Made by a program: the position numbers and the translations under genes. Shown here in pieces: positions 53,375 through 61,741 of a stretch of 64,000 bases of DNA. Origin of the DNA: Pseudomonas sp. gcc21 (GTDB lineage Bacteria > Pseudomonadota > Gammaproteobacteria > Pseudomonadales > Pseudomonadaceae); assembly GCF_012844345.1 (NCBI RefSeq), contig NZ_CP051625.1, forward strand, positions 3,720,001 to 3,784,000, given 5' to 3'. The notes beneath the pieces were generated by a model that was given only the letters and a program-made list of their open reading frames with translations, ran no database searches and was not told the origin of the DNA. Numbering within the stretch: the first letter of the stretch is position 1; every line of letters starts with the position of its first letter.

Positions 53375-54802
53375 ATGTCGATCGCGCAACGCTGGCTACT
53401 AGCGGCGGCCGGAACGCTACTGATGTCCTGGCAGTCCACCCTGATGGCGCAGAGCCTGCCGGATTTCGCAGACCTGGTTGAAGAAGCCTCACCTGCGGTA
53501 GTGAATATCAGTACTCGCCAAACGGCCCCGACTAGAGCGGGGGGGATGCCGCCCGGCATGCCTGATCTCGAAGGCTTGCCACCGTTGTTCCGCGAGTTTT
53601 TTGAGCGGGGTATACCCCAGCAGGCGCCCCGACAGCGTCAGGCCCCTCAATCGCTTGGTTCTGGTTTTATCACTTCCAAAGACGGCTACGTGCTCACCAA
53701 CAACCACGTGATCGACGGGGCTGATGAAATCTTTGTGCGGCTATCGGACCGTCGCGAGGTCGAGGCGGAATTGATTGGTGCTGATCCCCGCTCTGATCTG
53801 GCGCTGCTCAAGATCGACGCAGGAGAAGATCTTCCAGTAGTGCGAATAGGCAAATCAGCGGATATTCGCCCTGGCGATTGGGTGTTGGCTATCGGCTCTC
53901 CCTTTGGTTTCGATTACTCGGTTACAGCCGGCATAGTCAGTGCGAAGGGGCGGAGCCTGCCCAATGAGAGTTATGTTCCCTTTCTCCAGACAGACGTTGC
54001 GATCAATCCCGGTAATTCGGGCGGACCCTTGTTTAATCTTGACGGTGAAGTTGTAGGCATCAATTCCCAGATATTTACCCGTTCGGGTGGTTTTATGGGG
54101 CTGTCCTTTGCCATTCCGATCGATGTGGCGATGGACGTCGCCGAGCAGCTGAAAAAAGACGGAGTCGTGCGCCGTGGCTGGTTGGGTGTAATCATTCAGG
54201 AAGTTAACAAGGATCTCGCTGAATCATTTGGCCTGCGCAAGCCAGCGGGCGCGCTGGTCGCCCAGGTGATGCCGGAAGGCCCTGCGGAAGAGGGCGGGTT
54301 GCAAGCCGGCGATGTGATACTTGAATTCAATGGCCAGGAAATCATTCTTTCTTCAGATCTCCCGCATGCCGTAGGCAGGGTTCGCCCGGGCGAGACGGCC
54401 GAGTTGGTGATCATGCGTAACAAGAAGCGTCAGACATTGGAGATGACCATAGGTGCGTTGCCTGACGATGAAGAAATGGCCGCTGCGTCTGGATCCAGTG
54501 CGCCGGGTAGCGCGGCAACCGCAGCCAATCGGCTCGGCTTGATGGTGGCGGACCTGACTGAGCAACAGAAACAGAACACCGGCGTTGAAGCGGGTGTGGT
54601 TGTGCGCGAGGTGCGCCAGGGTCCTGGAGCGATGGTTGGTCTGCGTCCCGGCGACATCATCACCAGTCTCGACAATCAGCCTGTCGATTCGGCCGAGAAG
54701 TTCGAGAATCTGGCCGACAAGCTGCCAACCAATCGTTCTGTTTCGATGCGTGTCATTCGTCAGGGACGGGCCAGCTATATCACTTTCCGTCTCGCTGAAT
54801 AG
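53375..54802 (+). CDS. mucD: DegP-like periplasmic serine protease MucD
   Basis: 475-residue HtrA/DegP protease that degrades misfolded envelope proteins and dampens AlgU activation. Signal peptide (LLAAAGTLLMSWQSTLMAQS), catalytic triad H111 (TNNHVIDGA), D141 (DPRSDLALLK) and S215 (NPGNSGGPLF), then two PDZ domains. ATG at 53375 has GGGAG about 10 nt upstream; the upstream frame overlaps rseC and is not conserved. Last gene of the algU operon, followed by structured sequence. Confidence 0.96.
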   Translation: MSIAQRWLLAAAGTLLMSWQSTLMAQSLPDFADLVEEASPAVVNISTRQTAPTRAGGMPPGMPDLEGLPPLFREFFERGIPQQAPRQRQAPQSLGSGFITSKDGYVLTNNHVIDGADEIFVRLSDRREVEAELIGADPRSDLALLKIDAGEDLPVVRIGKSADIRPGDWVLAIGSPFGFDYSVTAGIVSAKGRSLPNESYVPFLQTDVAINPGNSGGPLFNLDGEVVGINSQIFTRSGGFMGLSFAIPIDVAMDVAEQLKKDGVVRRGWLGVIIQEVNKDLAESFGLRKPAGALVAQVMPEGPAEEGGLQAGDVILEFNGQEIILSSDLPHAVGRVRPGETAELVIMRNKKRQTLEMTIGALPDDEEMAAASGSSAPGSAATAANRLGLMVADLTEQQKQNTGVEAGVVVREVRQGPGAMVGLRPGDIITSLDNQPVDSAEKFENLADKLPTNRSVSMRVIRQGRASYITFRLAE

Positions 54803-54829
54803 GGCGGCACACACCGCCGCATCCAGTGT

Positions 54830-54852
54830 GGCAGCGCTTGCCCGGCGCTGCC
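54830..54852 (+). terminator. 8-bp stem-loop between mucD and lepA
   Basis: GGCAGCGC (54830-54837), loop TTGCCCG, GCGCTGCC (54845-54852). A smaller GGCGG/CCGCC hairpin precedes it right after the mucD stop. No T-run, so partial termination at most. Confidence 0.45.
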
Positions 54853-54969
54853 TGCTAACCCTGCAGCAGCATGGCGCAGGTGCCGCTTATCAGGTACACT
54901 CGCGGGCTGTTTTCGGGGAACCTCCCCGCCATCGCCATGTCTGGCAATCTTGTCTGGAAGATCCTTGCT

Positions 54970-56769
54970 TTGAGTGACCTGAGCCTAATCCGAAATTTTT
55001 CGATCATTGCCCATATCGATCATGGCAAGTCGACCCTGGCCGACCGTTTCATACAGATTTGTGGAGGGCTGACCGAGCGGGAAATGGCCGAGCAGGTCCT
55101 CGATTCCATGGACCTTGAGCGTGAGCGCGGCATCACCATCAAGGCACACAGCGTCACGCTGTATTACACCGCCCGCGATGGCAAAACCTATCAACTGAAT
55201 TTTATCGATACCCCCGGTCACGTCGATTTCCATTATGAAGTCAGTCGTTCGTTGGCTGCCTGCGAAGGCGCCTTGCTGGTGGTTGATGCGGCGCAGGGAG
55301 TTGAAGCCCAGTCGGTTGCCAACTGTTATACCGCCATCGAGCAGGGGCTCGAAGTCATGCCGGTGTTGAACAAGATCGATCTTCCGCAGGCCGAGCCTGA
55401 CCGGGTGAAAGCCGAGATCGAGAGTGTTATCGGCATTGACGCCACTGACGCCGTGGTGTGCAGCGCCAAGAGCGGTGTAGGCGTGGAAGACGTGCTTGAA
55501 CGGCTCATCGAGATCATCCCGCCGCCCGTTGGTGAGTTGGAATCGCCGCTGCAAGCTCTGATCATCGATTCCTGGTTTGATAACTATCTGGGCGTGGTGT
55601 CGCTGGTCCGTGTGAAACACGGCCGGATTCGCAAAGGTGACAAGGTCCTGGTCAAGTCCACCGGCAAAATTCACCAGGTCGACAGCGTTGGTGTATTCAA
55701 CCCGAAACACACGGCCACGGCTGATCTGAAAGCCGGCGAGGTGGGGTTCATCATCGCCGGCATCAAAGACATTCACGGCGCTCCGGTGGGTGACACCTTG
55801 ACCCTTTCCAGTACGCCGGATGTGGATATGCTGCCCGGCTTCAAGAAGGTCAAGCCGCAGGTCTATGCCGGTCTGTTTCCGGTCAGCTCCGACGATTTCG
55901 AAGATTTCCGCGAGGCGTTGTCGAAGCTGACACTGAACGACGCCTCCCTGCATTTTGAGCCGGAAAGCTCGGATGCACTGGGTTTCGGATTCCGCTGCGG
56001 TTTCCTTGGCATGTTGCACATGGAGATCATCCAGGAGCGTCTAGAGCGTGAATACAACCTGGATCTGATTACCACCGCTCCGACCGTTGTTTTCGAAGTG
56101 GTGAAAAAAGACGGCAGCATCAGTTACGTGGATAACCCGTCCCATTTGCCTGATCCGTCGATGATCGAGGAAATGCGCGAGCCCATTGTTCGCGCCAATA
56201 TTCTGGTTCCGCAGGATCATCTTGGCGGTGTCATTACGCTCTGCGTCGAGAAGCGCGGAGTGCAGCATGACATGCTGTTCCTTGGCACCCAGGTGCAGGT
56301 GGTCTATGACCTGCCGATGAATGAAGTAGTCCTGGATTTCTTTGACCGTCTGAAGTCCGTGAGCCGCGGTTACGCCTCGCTCGACTATGCGTTCGATCGA
56401 TTCCAGGCCGCCAAGCTGGTGCGTCTGGACGTACTGATTAACGCTGAGAAGGTCGACGCCCTGGCGTTGATCGTGCATCGTGACAACGCCGCTTTCAAGG
56501 GGCGCCAGCTGGTCGAGAAGATGAAGGAGCTGATTCCCCGCCAGATGTTCGACGTGGCTATTCAGGCAGCGATCGGCGGACAAGTGGTCGCCCGTTCCAC
56601 TGTCAAGGCTCTACGCAAGAACGTCATCGCCAAATGTTATGGTGGCGACGCCAGCCGCAAGAAAAAGCTCCTGGAAAAGCAGAAGGCCGGTAAAAAGCGG
56701 ATGAAGCAGGTAGGTAATGTGGAAATTCCACAAGAAGCCTTCCTGGCCGTCCTGAAAGTCGATAATTAG
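54970..56769 (+). CDS. lepA: elongation factor 4 (LepA)
   Basis: 599-residue ribosome-bound GTPase. P-loop AHIDHGKST near residue 15, [13 protein letters not shown], and the LepA-specific C-terminal domain with [25 protein letters not shown]. Starting at TTG 54970 ([19 protein letters not shown]) gives exactly the 599 residues of the E. coli protein; an ATG at 54937 would add 11 non-conserved residues. A CGGGGA/TCCCCG hairpin (54914-54928) and a TACACT -10-like box lie just upstream. Followed by lepB after 17 nt. Confidence 0.95.
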   Translation: MSDLSLIRNFSIIAHIDHGKSTLADRFIQICGGLTEREMAEQVLDSMDLERERGITIKAHSVTLYYTARDGKTYQLNFIDTPGHVDFHYEVSRSLAACEGALLVVDAAQGVEAQSVANCYTAIEQGLEVMPVLNKIDLPQAEPDRVKAEIESVIGIDATDAVVCSAKSGVGVEDVLERLIEIIPPPVGELESPLQALIIDSWFDNYLGVVSLVRVKHGRIRKGDKVLVKSTGKIHQVDSVGVFNPKHTATADLKAGEVGFIIAGIKDIHGAPVGDTLTLSSTPDVDMLPGFKKVKPQVYAGLFPVSSDDFEDFREALSKLTLNDASLHFEPESSDALGFGFRCGFLGMLHMEIIQERLEREYNLDLITTAPTVVFEVVKKDGSISYVDNPSHLPDPSMIEEMREPIVRANILVPQDHLGGVITLCVEKRGVQHDMLFLGTQVQVVYDLPMNEVVLDFFDRLKSVSRGYASLDYAFDRFQAAKLVRLDVLINAEKVDALALIVHRDNAAFKGRQLVEKMKELIPRQMFDVAIQAAIGGQVVARSTVKALRKNVIAKCYGGDASRKKKLLEKQKAGKKRMKQVGNVEIPQEAFLAVLKVDN

Positions 56770-56786
56770 GAACCTCGGTCCGCTAC

Positions 56787-57668
56787 ATGACGCATATCAA
56801 CTTTCCACTCCTGTTGGTGATCGCTGTTGCGGTCGCCGGTTTTCTCGCTCTGCTGGATTTTGTCTGGTTCGCCCCGCGCCGTCGCCGGGCCATTGCCGCT
56901 TATCGCCAGCAGACAGAAAATGCCGATCCGCACATTATCCAGGAGCTGGACAAGGAACCGTTACTGGTTGAGTACGGTAAATCGTTTTTCCCCGTTCTTG
57001 CCGTGGTGTTGATTCTGCGCTCGTTTCTTGTGGAGCCGTTTCAGATCCCTTCAGGTTCGATGAAGCCGACGCTTGAGGTGGGCGATTTCATTCTGGTGAA
57101 CAAGTTTGCCTATGGCGTCCGTTTACCTGTAGTCGATACCAAGGTCATCGATGTTGGCGATCCGCAGCGCGGAGACGTGATGGTTTTCCGGTATCCCAAT
57201 GATCCGCGTATTAATTACATCAAGCGTGTCGTAGGTCTGCCTGGCGATCATGTTCGTTATGCCGACAAGCAGCTGTATATCAATGGCGAGTTGGTTGATA
57301 CCGAGCTGGTCGAGACCCGTGCTGACGATGAAATCCCGCCGGGGCATCCGCTTCAAGCTGTTGCCAAGGTTGAAATATTCGAAGAGCGGCTTGGCGACGT
57401 GACGCATCAGATACGTCACAAGCGCTTGTCTCAGCCGCCGGCACCCAAGCAGTGGACGGTGCCCGACGGGCACTACTTCATGGTGGGTGATAACCGTGAT
57501 AATTCCAACGATAGCCGCTACTGGAATGCGCCGAACATGCCCCAAGAGTTGTGGGGCATGGTGCCTGACAACTATATTGTCGGTAAGGCCTTTGCAGTTT
57601 GGATGCATTGGCCGGAGCCCAAGCTCAAGAACTTGCCGAGTTTTTCCAGCGTATCGCTGATCAAATAG
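56787..57668 (+). CDS. lepB: signal peptidase I
   Basis: 293-residue inner-membrane peptidase that removes signal peptides. Two N-terminal membrane helices (LLLVIAVAVAGFLALLDFVWF and FFPVLAVVLILRSFLVEPF), catalytic S91 in PSGSMKP and general base K146 in NYIKRVVGLPGD, plus GDNRDNSNDSR near the C terminus. Length and layout normal. In the lepA-lepB-DUF4845-rnc-era cluster. Confidence 0.96.
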   Translation: MTHINFPLLLVIAVAVAGFLALLDFVWFAPRRRRAIAAYRQQTENADPHIIQELDKEPLLVEYGKSFFPVLAVVLILRSFLVEPFQIPSGSMKPTLEVGDFILVNKFAYGVRLPVVDTKVIDVGDPQRGDVMVFRYPNDPRINYIKRVVGLPGDHVRYADKQLYINGELVDTELVETRADDEIPPGHPLQAVAKVEIFEERLGDVTHQIRHKRLSQPPAPKQWTVPDGHYFMVGDNRDNSNDSRYWNAPNMPQELWGMVPDNYIVGKAFAVWMHWPEPKLKNLPSFSSVSLIK

Positions 57669-57860
57669 GTGTGCGCAGGAACGGGTGAGAGAGCGGGGTA
57701 TTTTCCTGATTGCGATAGTTGGGCGGTACGTCGCAAAAGTTGCGCCGAGTAGCTCAGGAATGTAGCGCAGCATAGCCTGACAGGGTCCGCTCGCGGGCCG
57801 ATGTCCTGGCATGGCTGGGAGCGATAAACACAATCAAACAACGGACGTTGCGAGGAAATC

Positions 57861-58238
57861 ATGCGCCATTCCCAGAAGGGTATGTCTTTTTTCAGTTGGC
57901 TTGCAGTCATAGCGCTGGTCGTTTTCGGCATGATGGTGACAGTCAAGCTGGTTCCGATCTACATGGATCACTTTGCGTTGCGCAAGATCGTCACTTCGAT
58001 CAACGAAGACCCAACGATCAAGATCGGCTCGCTACGCGAACTCAGTTCTCATATCAACAAGGGCATGCAAATCAACAGTATCAGGGAAGTCAACGCAGCC
58101 GAGGCCATCAAGATAAACGCCAGCGGCACCGATACTTACACTGTGCTGATCAAGTATGACGTGCGCGCGCCCATGCTGCAGAACGTGGACCTGCTGGTCC
58201 ATTTCGATGAATCCCATATTGTCAGACCAATCAAGTGA
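57861..58238 (+). CDS. DUF4845 family membrane-anchored protein
   Basis: 125-residue protein with one N-terminal membrane helix ([25 protein letters not shown]) and a soluble domain ([24 protein letters not shown]...[21 protein letters not shown]). This matches DUF4845, found between lepB and rnc in Pseudomonas and related bacteria; function unknown, possibly envelope related. ATG at 57861 follows GAGGAAATC. Its stop overlaps the rnc GTG (GTGA). Confidence 0.85.
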   Translation: MRHSQKGMSFFSWLAVIALVVFGMMVTVKLVPIYMDHFALRKIVTSINEDPTIKIGSLRELSSHINKGMQINSIREVNAAEAIKINASGTDTYTVLIKYDVRAPMLQNVDLLVHFDESHIVRPIK

Positions 58239-58924
58239 GCAATAAGTTAGACCGACTGGAACGTAAAATTGGATACAGCTTCAAGGACCCGGATCTCCTG
58301 GTTCTGGCGCTGACCCATCGTAGTCTGGGGGGGCGCAATAACGAGCGTCTTGAATTCTTGGGCGACTCGATCCTCAATTTTGTCGCGGCGGAAGCGTTGT
58401 TCGAACGTTTTCCCCAAGCGCGGGAAGGGCAGCTATCCCGCCTGCGCGCCAGACTGGTGAAGGGTGTCACGCTCGCCGAACTGGCCAAGGGCTTCGAGCT
58501 GGGCGAGTTTCTCCGCCTCGGTTCGGGTGAGCTGAAAAGTGGTGGCTTCAGGCGAGAATCCATCCTCGCCGATACCACGGAGGCAATCATTGGCGCGATA
58601 TATCTCGATAGCGGCATGGAGACGGCGCGTGAACGCACGCTGTTCTGGTTGACCGAACATATCGCCTCGCTGACCCTGGTGGACAACAACAAGGACCCGA
58701 AAACGAGGCTGCAGGAATATCTTCAGTCGCGCCACAGCGAACTCCCTCGTTACGAAGTAATCGAAAGTAGCGGCGAAGCCCATTGCCGGACCTTCAAGGT
58801 CGAATGTCAGGTCGCTCCGTTGGACAAGCCAACCTTCGGCGCTGGCAGTAGCCGTCGTTGCGCCGAGCAGGAAGCAGCGGAAAAAGCCCTAATCGCCCTT
58901 GGCGTGGAGAAGTTGGATGAGTGA
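58235..58924 (+). CDS. rnc: ribonuclease III
   Basis: 229-residue double-stranded RNA endonuclease for rRNA and mRNA processing. Signature [13 protein letters not shown] and metal-binding [13 protein letters not shown], then the dsRNA-binding domain ([41 protein letters not shown]). GTG at 58235 overlaps the preceding stop by 4 nt; its 3' end overlaps era by 8 nt. Confidence 0.96.
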   Translation: MSNKLDRLERKIGYSFKDPDLLVLALTHRSLGGRNNERLEFLGDSILNFVAAEALFERFPQAREGQLSRLRARLVKGVTLAELAKGFELGEFLRLGSGELKSGGFRRESILADTTEAIIGAIYLDSGMETARERTLFWLTEHIASLTLVDNNKDPKTRLQEYLQSRHSELPRYEVIESSGEAHCRTFKVECQVAPLDKPTFGAGSSRRCAEQEAAEKALIALGVEKLDE

Positions 58925-59816
58925 AGTTTCCCGTTGCGGTTACGTAGCGATTGTTGGCCGACCGAATGTCGGCAAGTCTACGTTGCTCAACCACATCCTC
59001 GGTCAGAAGCTGGCGATTACCTCACGCAAGCCGCAAACCACCCGACATAGCATGCTCGGTATCAAGACCGAGAACGCCGTGCAGGCCATCTATGTAGATA
59101 CGCCCGGTGTGCATAAAGAAAATGACAAGGCGCTCAACCGCTTCATGAACAAGAGCGCCAGCCAGGCTCTGCGTGACGTGGATGTCGTGCTGTTCGTGGT
59201 GGATCGGACGCGCTGGACCGACGAGGACCAGATGGTTCTGGACAAGGTTCGCTACGTCAAATGCCCGGTGCTGCTGGTGGTCAACAAGGTTGACCGCATG
59301 GAAGAAAAGAGCGAGATACTGCCGCACCTGGAGTGGCTGACTACCCAGCTGCCCGAGGCGGAGGTCGTACCGGTGTCAGCCTTGCATGGTCGCAATATCG
59401 AACATCTCGAGGAATTGATCGCCAGTCGTCTTCCCGAGAGCGAGCATTTTTATCCGGACGATCAGCTCACTGATCGAAGCTCACGATTCCTCGCTGCCGA
59501 GTTGGTGCGCGAAAAGGTAATGCGCCAGCTAGGCGCCGAGATTCCATACCAGGTTGCGGTGGAGATCGAACAGTTCAAGCAGGAAGGCAAGGTTCTGCAT
59601 ATCCATGCGCTGATTCTGGTAGAGCGCGAAGGCCAGAAGAAGATCATCATCGGCGACGGTGGTGATCGCATGAAGAAGATTGGCCAGGAGGCTCGCATGG
59701 ATATGCAGAAGCTGTTCGGCAGCAAGATTATGCTGAATCTGTGGGTCAAGGTGCGTCGTGGCTGGTCCGATGATGAACGCGCGCTCAGCTCGCTGGGCTA
59801 TCGCTTCGAGCCTTAA
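58917..59816 (+). CDS. era: GTPase Era
   Basis: 299-residue GTPase that binds 16S rRNA during 30S maturation. G1 [10 protein letters not shown]3 DTPGVH, G4 NKVD, and the KH domain with [29 protein letters not shown] at 58917 lies inside the rnc end with GGAG 7 nt upstream. The rnc-era pairing is almost universal. Confidence 0.96.
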   Translation: MSEVSRCGYVAIVGRPNVGKSTLLNHILGQKLAITSRKPQTTRHSMLGIKTENAVQAIYVDTPGVHKENDKALNRFMNKSASQALRDVDVVLFVVDRTRWTDEDQMVLDKVRYVKCPVLLVVNKVDRMEEKSEILPHLEWLTTQLPEAEVVPVSALHGRNIEHLEELIASRLPESEHFYPDDQLTDRSSRFLAAELVREKVMRQLGAEIPYQVAVEIEQFKQEGKVLHIHALILVEREGQKKIIIGDGGDRMKKIGQEARMDMQKLFGSKIMLNLWVKVRRGWSDDERALSSLGYRFEP

Positions 59817-59888
59817 GGCTGCTGCCCCGCCTGTCCGGCGTAAGGGCGCGCCCTGGGTAAATCGACTATTCCAACTCAAGCAGATCCT

Positions 59889-60602
59889 ATGAGCCGTCCT
59901 CTCAGCCCTGCCTACGTCCTGCATAGTCGACCTTATCGCGACACAAGCGCGCTGGTGGATCTGTTTACGCTTCACCAGGGCCTGCAGCGGGCGGTCTGGC
60001 GAGGCGCCCGGGGACAGCGCAAGGCGCTGGTGCCCCAAGCTTTCATGCCGCTGATGGTCGCCACCACCGGACGGGGTGAGCTCAAGACGCTGACCCAGGC
60101 CGAAGCCGCCGGATCCTACGTTCTGCTTCAGGGCGATGCGCTGTTCAGCGGCATGTATCTCAACGAGTTACTGGTTCGCCTGGTCTATCCGGGTGATCCC
60201 CAACCCGTCCTTTTTGCGGCCTATCAACACGCTCTGGAACAGCTTGCCGGTAATGCGCCGGTTGAGCCGGTGCTGCGTCAGTTCGAATGGCAGTTACTCG
60301 ATAGCCTCGGTTATGGCTTCAGCTTGACCCTGGATGCCAGGGGTCAGCCGGTCGTCGCAGATGCCCGCTACGTATGGCAAGCAGAGCAGGGGCTGGTCGT
60401 TCTGGAAGCGGTTAACGATGGCGGCGTGCCGGGTAGCGCCTTGCTGGCCATGGCCGCCAACGACTGGGCCGAGCCGCAGACACTGCGGGCGGCGAAGCAG
60501 CTGATGCGTCAGGCGCTGGCGCCGCACCTGGGTGAGCGCCCGCTGACGAGCCGTTCTCTTTTTACTCGCCATCCATTTATTGCCAAAGGAGACCCACAGT
60601 GA
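59889..60602 (+). CDS. recO: DNA repair protein RecO
   Basis: 237-residue RecO, which works with RecR and RecF to load RecA. N-terminal OB domain ([27 protein letters not shown]...[23 protein letters not shown]) and a helical C-terminal domain ([28 protein letters not shown]). ATG at 59889, 72 nt after era. Overlaps pdxJ by 4 nt. Confidence 0.93.
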   Translation: MSRPLSPAYVLHSRPYRDTSALVDLFTLHQGLQRAVWRGARGQRKALVPQAFMPLMVATTGRGELKTLTQAEAAGSYVLLQGDALFSGMYLNELLVRLVYPGDPQPVLFAAYQHALEQLAGNAPVEPVLRQFEWQLLDSLGYGFSLTLDARGQPVVADARYVWQAEQGLVVLEAVNDGGVPGSALLAMAANDWAEPQTLRAAKQLMRQALAPHLGERPLTSRSLFTRHPFIAKGDPQ

Positions 60603-61342
60603 CCCATCCCCAGCGCGTATTGCTTGGTGTGAATGTTGACCATATCGCCACGCTGCGTCAGGCCCGCGGTACGCGGTATCCGGATCCGGTTCAGGCAGCT
60701 ATCGACGCCGAGCAGGCAGGTGCTGACGGCATCACTGTGCATCTGCGTGAAGATCGCCGCCACATTCAGGAGCGCGACGTTCGTCTGTTGGCCGAGGTTC
60801 TGCAGACCCGGATGAATCTGGAAATGGCAGTGACCGATGAGATGCTCGCTTTCGCCCGTGAAATCCGGCCTGCGCATGTATGTCTGGTGCCGGAGCGCCG
60901 TGAGGAGCTTACCACCGAAGGAGGGTTGGAGATTGCCGCAGATCAGGCGAGGATCCAGCGGGCGGTAGAACAGCTGGCAGCGCATGGTGCGGAGGTCTCG
61001 TTGTTCATCGATGCGGATCCGCGACAAATCGAAGCCGCACGGCGGGTGGGGGCACCGGTTATTGAGCTGCATACAGGGCATTATGCCGACACCGAGGGTG
61101 AGGAGCAGGCTGCTGCGCTGAAGCGTATCCGTGAAGGCGTCGCCTACGCGCGCAAGCTCGGCCTGGTGGTGAATGCCGGGCATGGGTTGCACTATCATAA
61201 TGTCGAGCCGATTGCGGCCATTCCCGGCATCAACGAACTCAACATTGGCCATGCGATTATTGCCCGCGCCCTGTTTTGCGGACTGGCAACGGCGGTCAAA
61301 GACATGCGTGCATTGATCATGGATGCCTCTGTCGCCCGATGA
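60599..61342 (+). CDS. pdxJ: pyridoxine 5'-phosphate synthase
   Basis: 247-residue TIM-barrel enzyme that forms pyridoxine phosphate. Motifs [66 protein letters not shown] and [17 protein letters not shown] at 60599 overlaps recO (GTGA) with AAGGAG 8 nt upstream. Followed by acpS with a 4-nt overlap, as in E. coli. Confidence 0.96.
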   Translation: MTHPQRVLLGVNVDHIATLRQARGTRYPDPVQAAIDAEQAGADGITVHLREDRRHIQERDVRLLAEVLQTRMNLEMAVTDEMLAFAREIRPAHVCLVPERREELTTEGGLEIAADQARIQRAVEQLAAHGAEVSLFIDADPRQIEAARRVGAPVIELHTGHYADTEGEEQAAALKRIREGVAYARKLGLVVNAGHGLHYHNVEPIAAIPGINELNIGHAIIARALFCGLATAVKDMRALIMDASVAR

Positions 61343-61719
61343 TTACCGGTATCGGAACGGACATCGTGCTGGTCAGCCGCATCGAGGCGGCGCTGGGCCG
61401 GCAAGGTGAACGGTTTGCGCGGCGCATCCTGACCGACGTGGAGCTCGAACGATTCAGGGCCCACTCGCAGCCAGCGCGCTATCTGGCCAAGCGCTACGCC
61501 GCCAAGGAAGCTATCCTCAAGGCCCTTGGCACCGGACTGGCCAAGGGGATGTCATGGCAGGACATGCAGATCGACAACGACGCTAACGGCGCGCCGCAGG
61601 TGCTCCTGAGCGGTGTCGCCGCGCAGTGGCTCGAGCAGCGTGGCGGCGGACGCATGCTGCTCTCGCTCAGTGATGAGCGTGAGCAGGCCCTCGCTTTCGC
61701 CATCTGGTCGGCGCAGTAA
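61339..61719 (+). CDS. acpS: holo-[acyl-carrier-protein] synthase
   Basis: 126-residue AcpS, which transfers 4'-phosphopantetheine to acyl carrier protein. The Mg-binding GTDIV near the N terminus and [29 protein letters not shown] are diagnostic. ATG at 61339 overlaps the pdxJ stop (ATGA). Ends 22 nt before the convergent gacS gene. Confidence 0.95.
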   Translation: MITGIGTDIVLVSRIEAALGRQGERFARRILTDVELERFRAHSQPARYLAKRYAAKEAILKALGTGLAKGMSWQDMQIDNDANGAPQVLLSGVAAQWLEQRGGGRMLLSLSDEREQALAFAIWSAQ

Positions 61720-61741
61720 AGCGCACGGATCACCGTAGCAG

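Noticed and set aside
54985..56019. 344-codon minus-strand open frame opposite lepA
   Set aside because: Shadow of lepA; the translation resembles no protein family.
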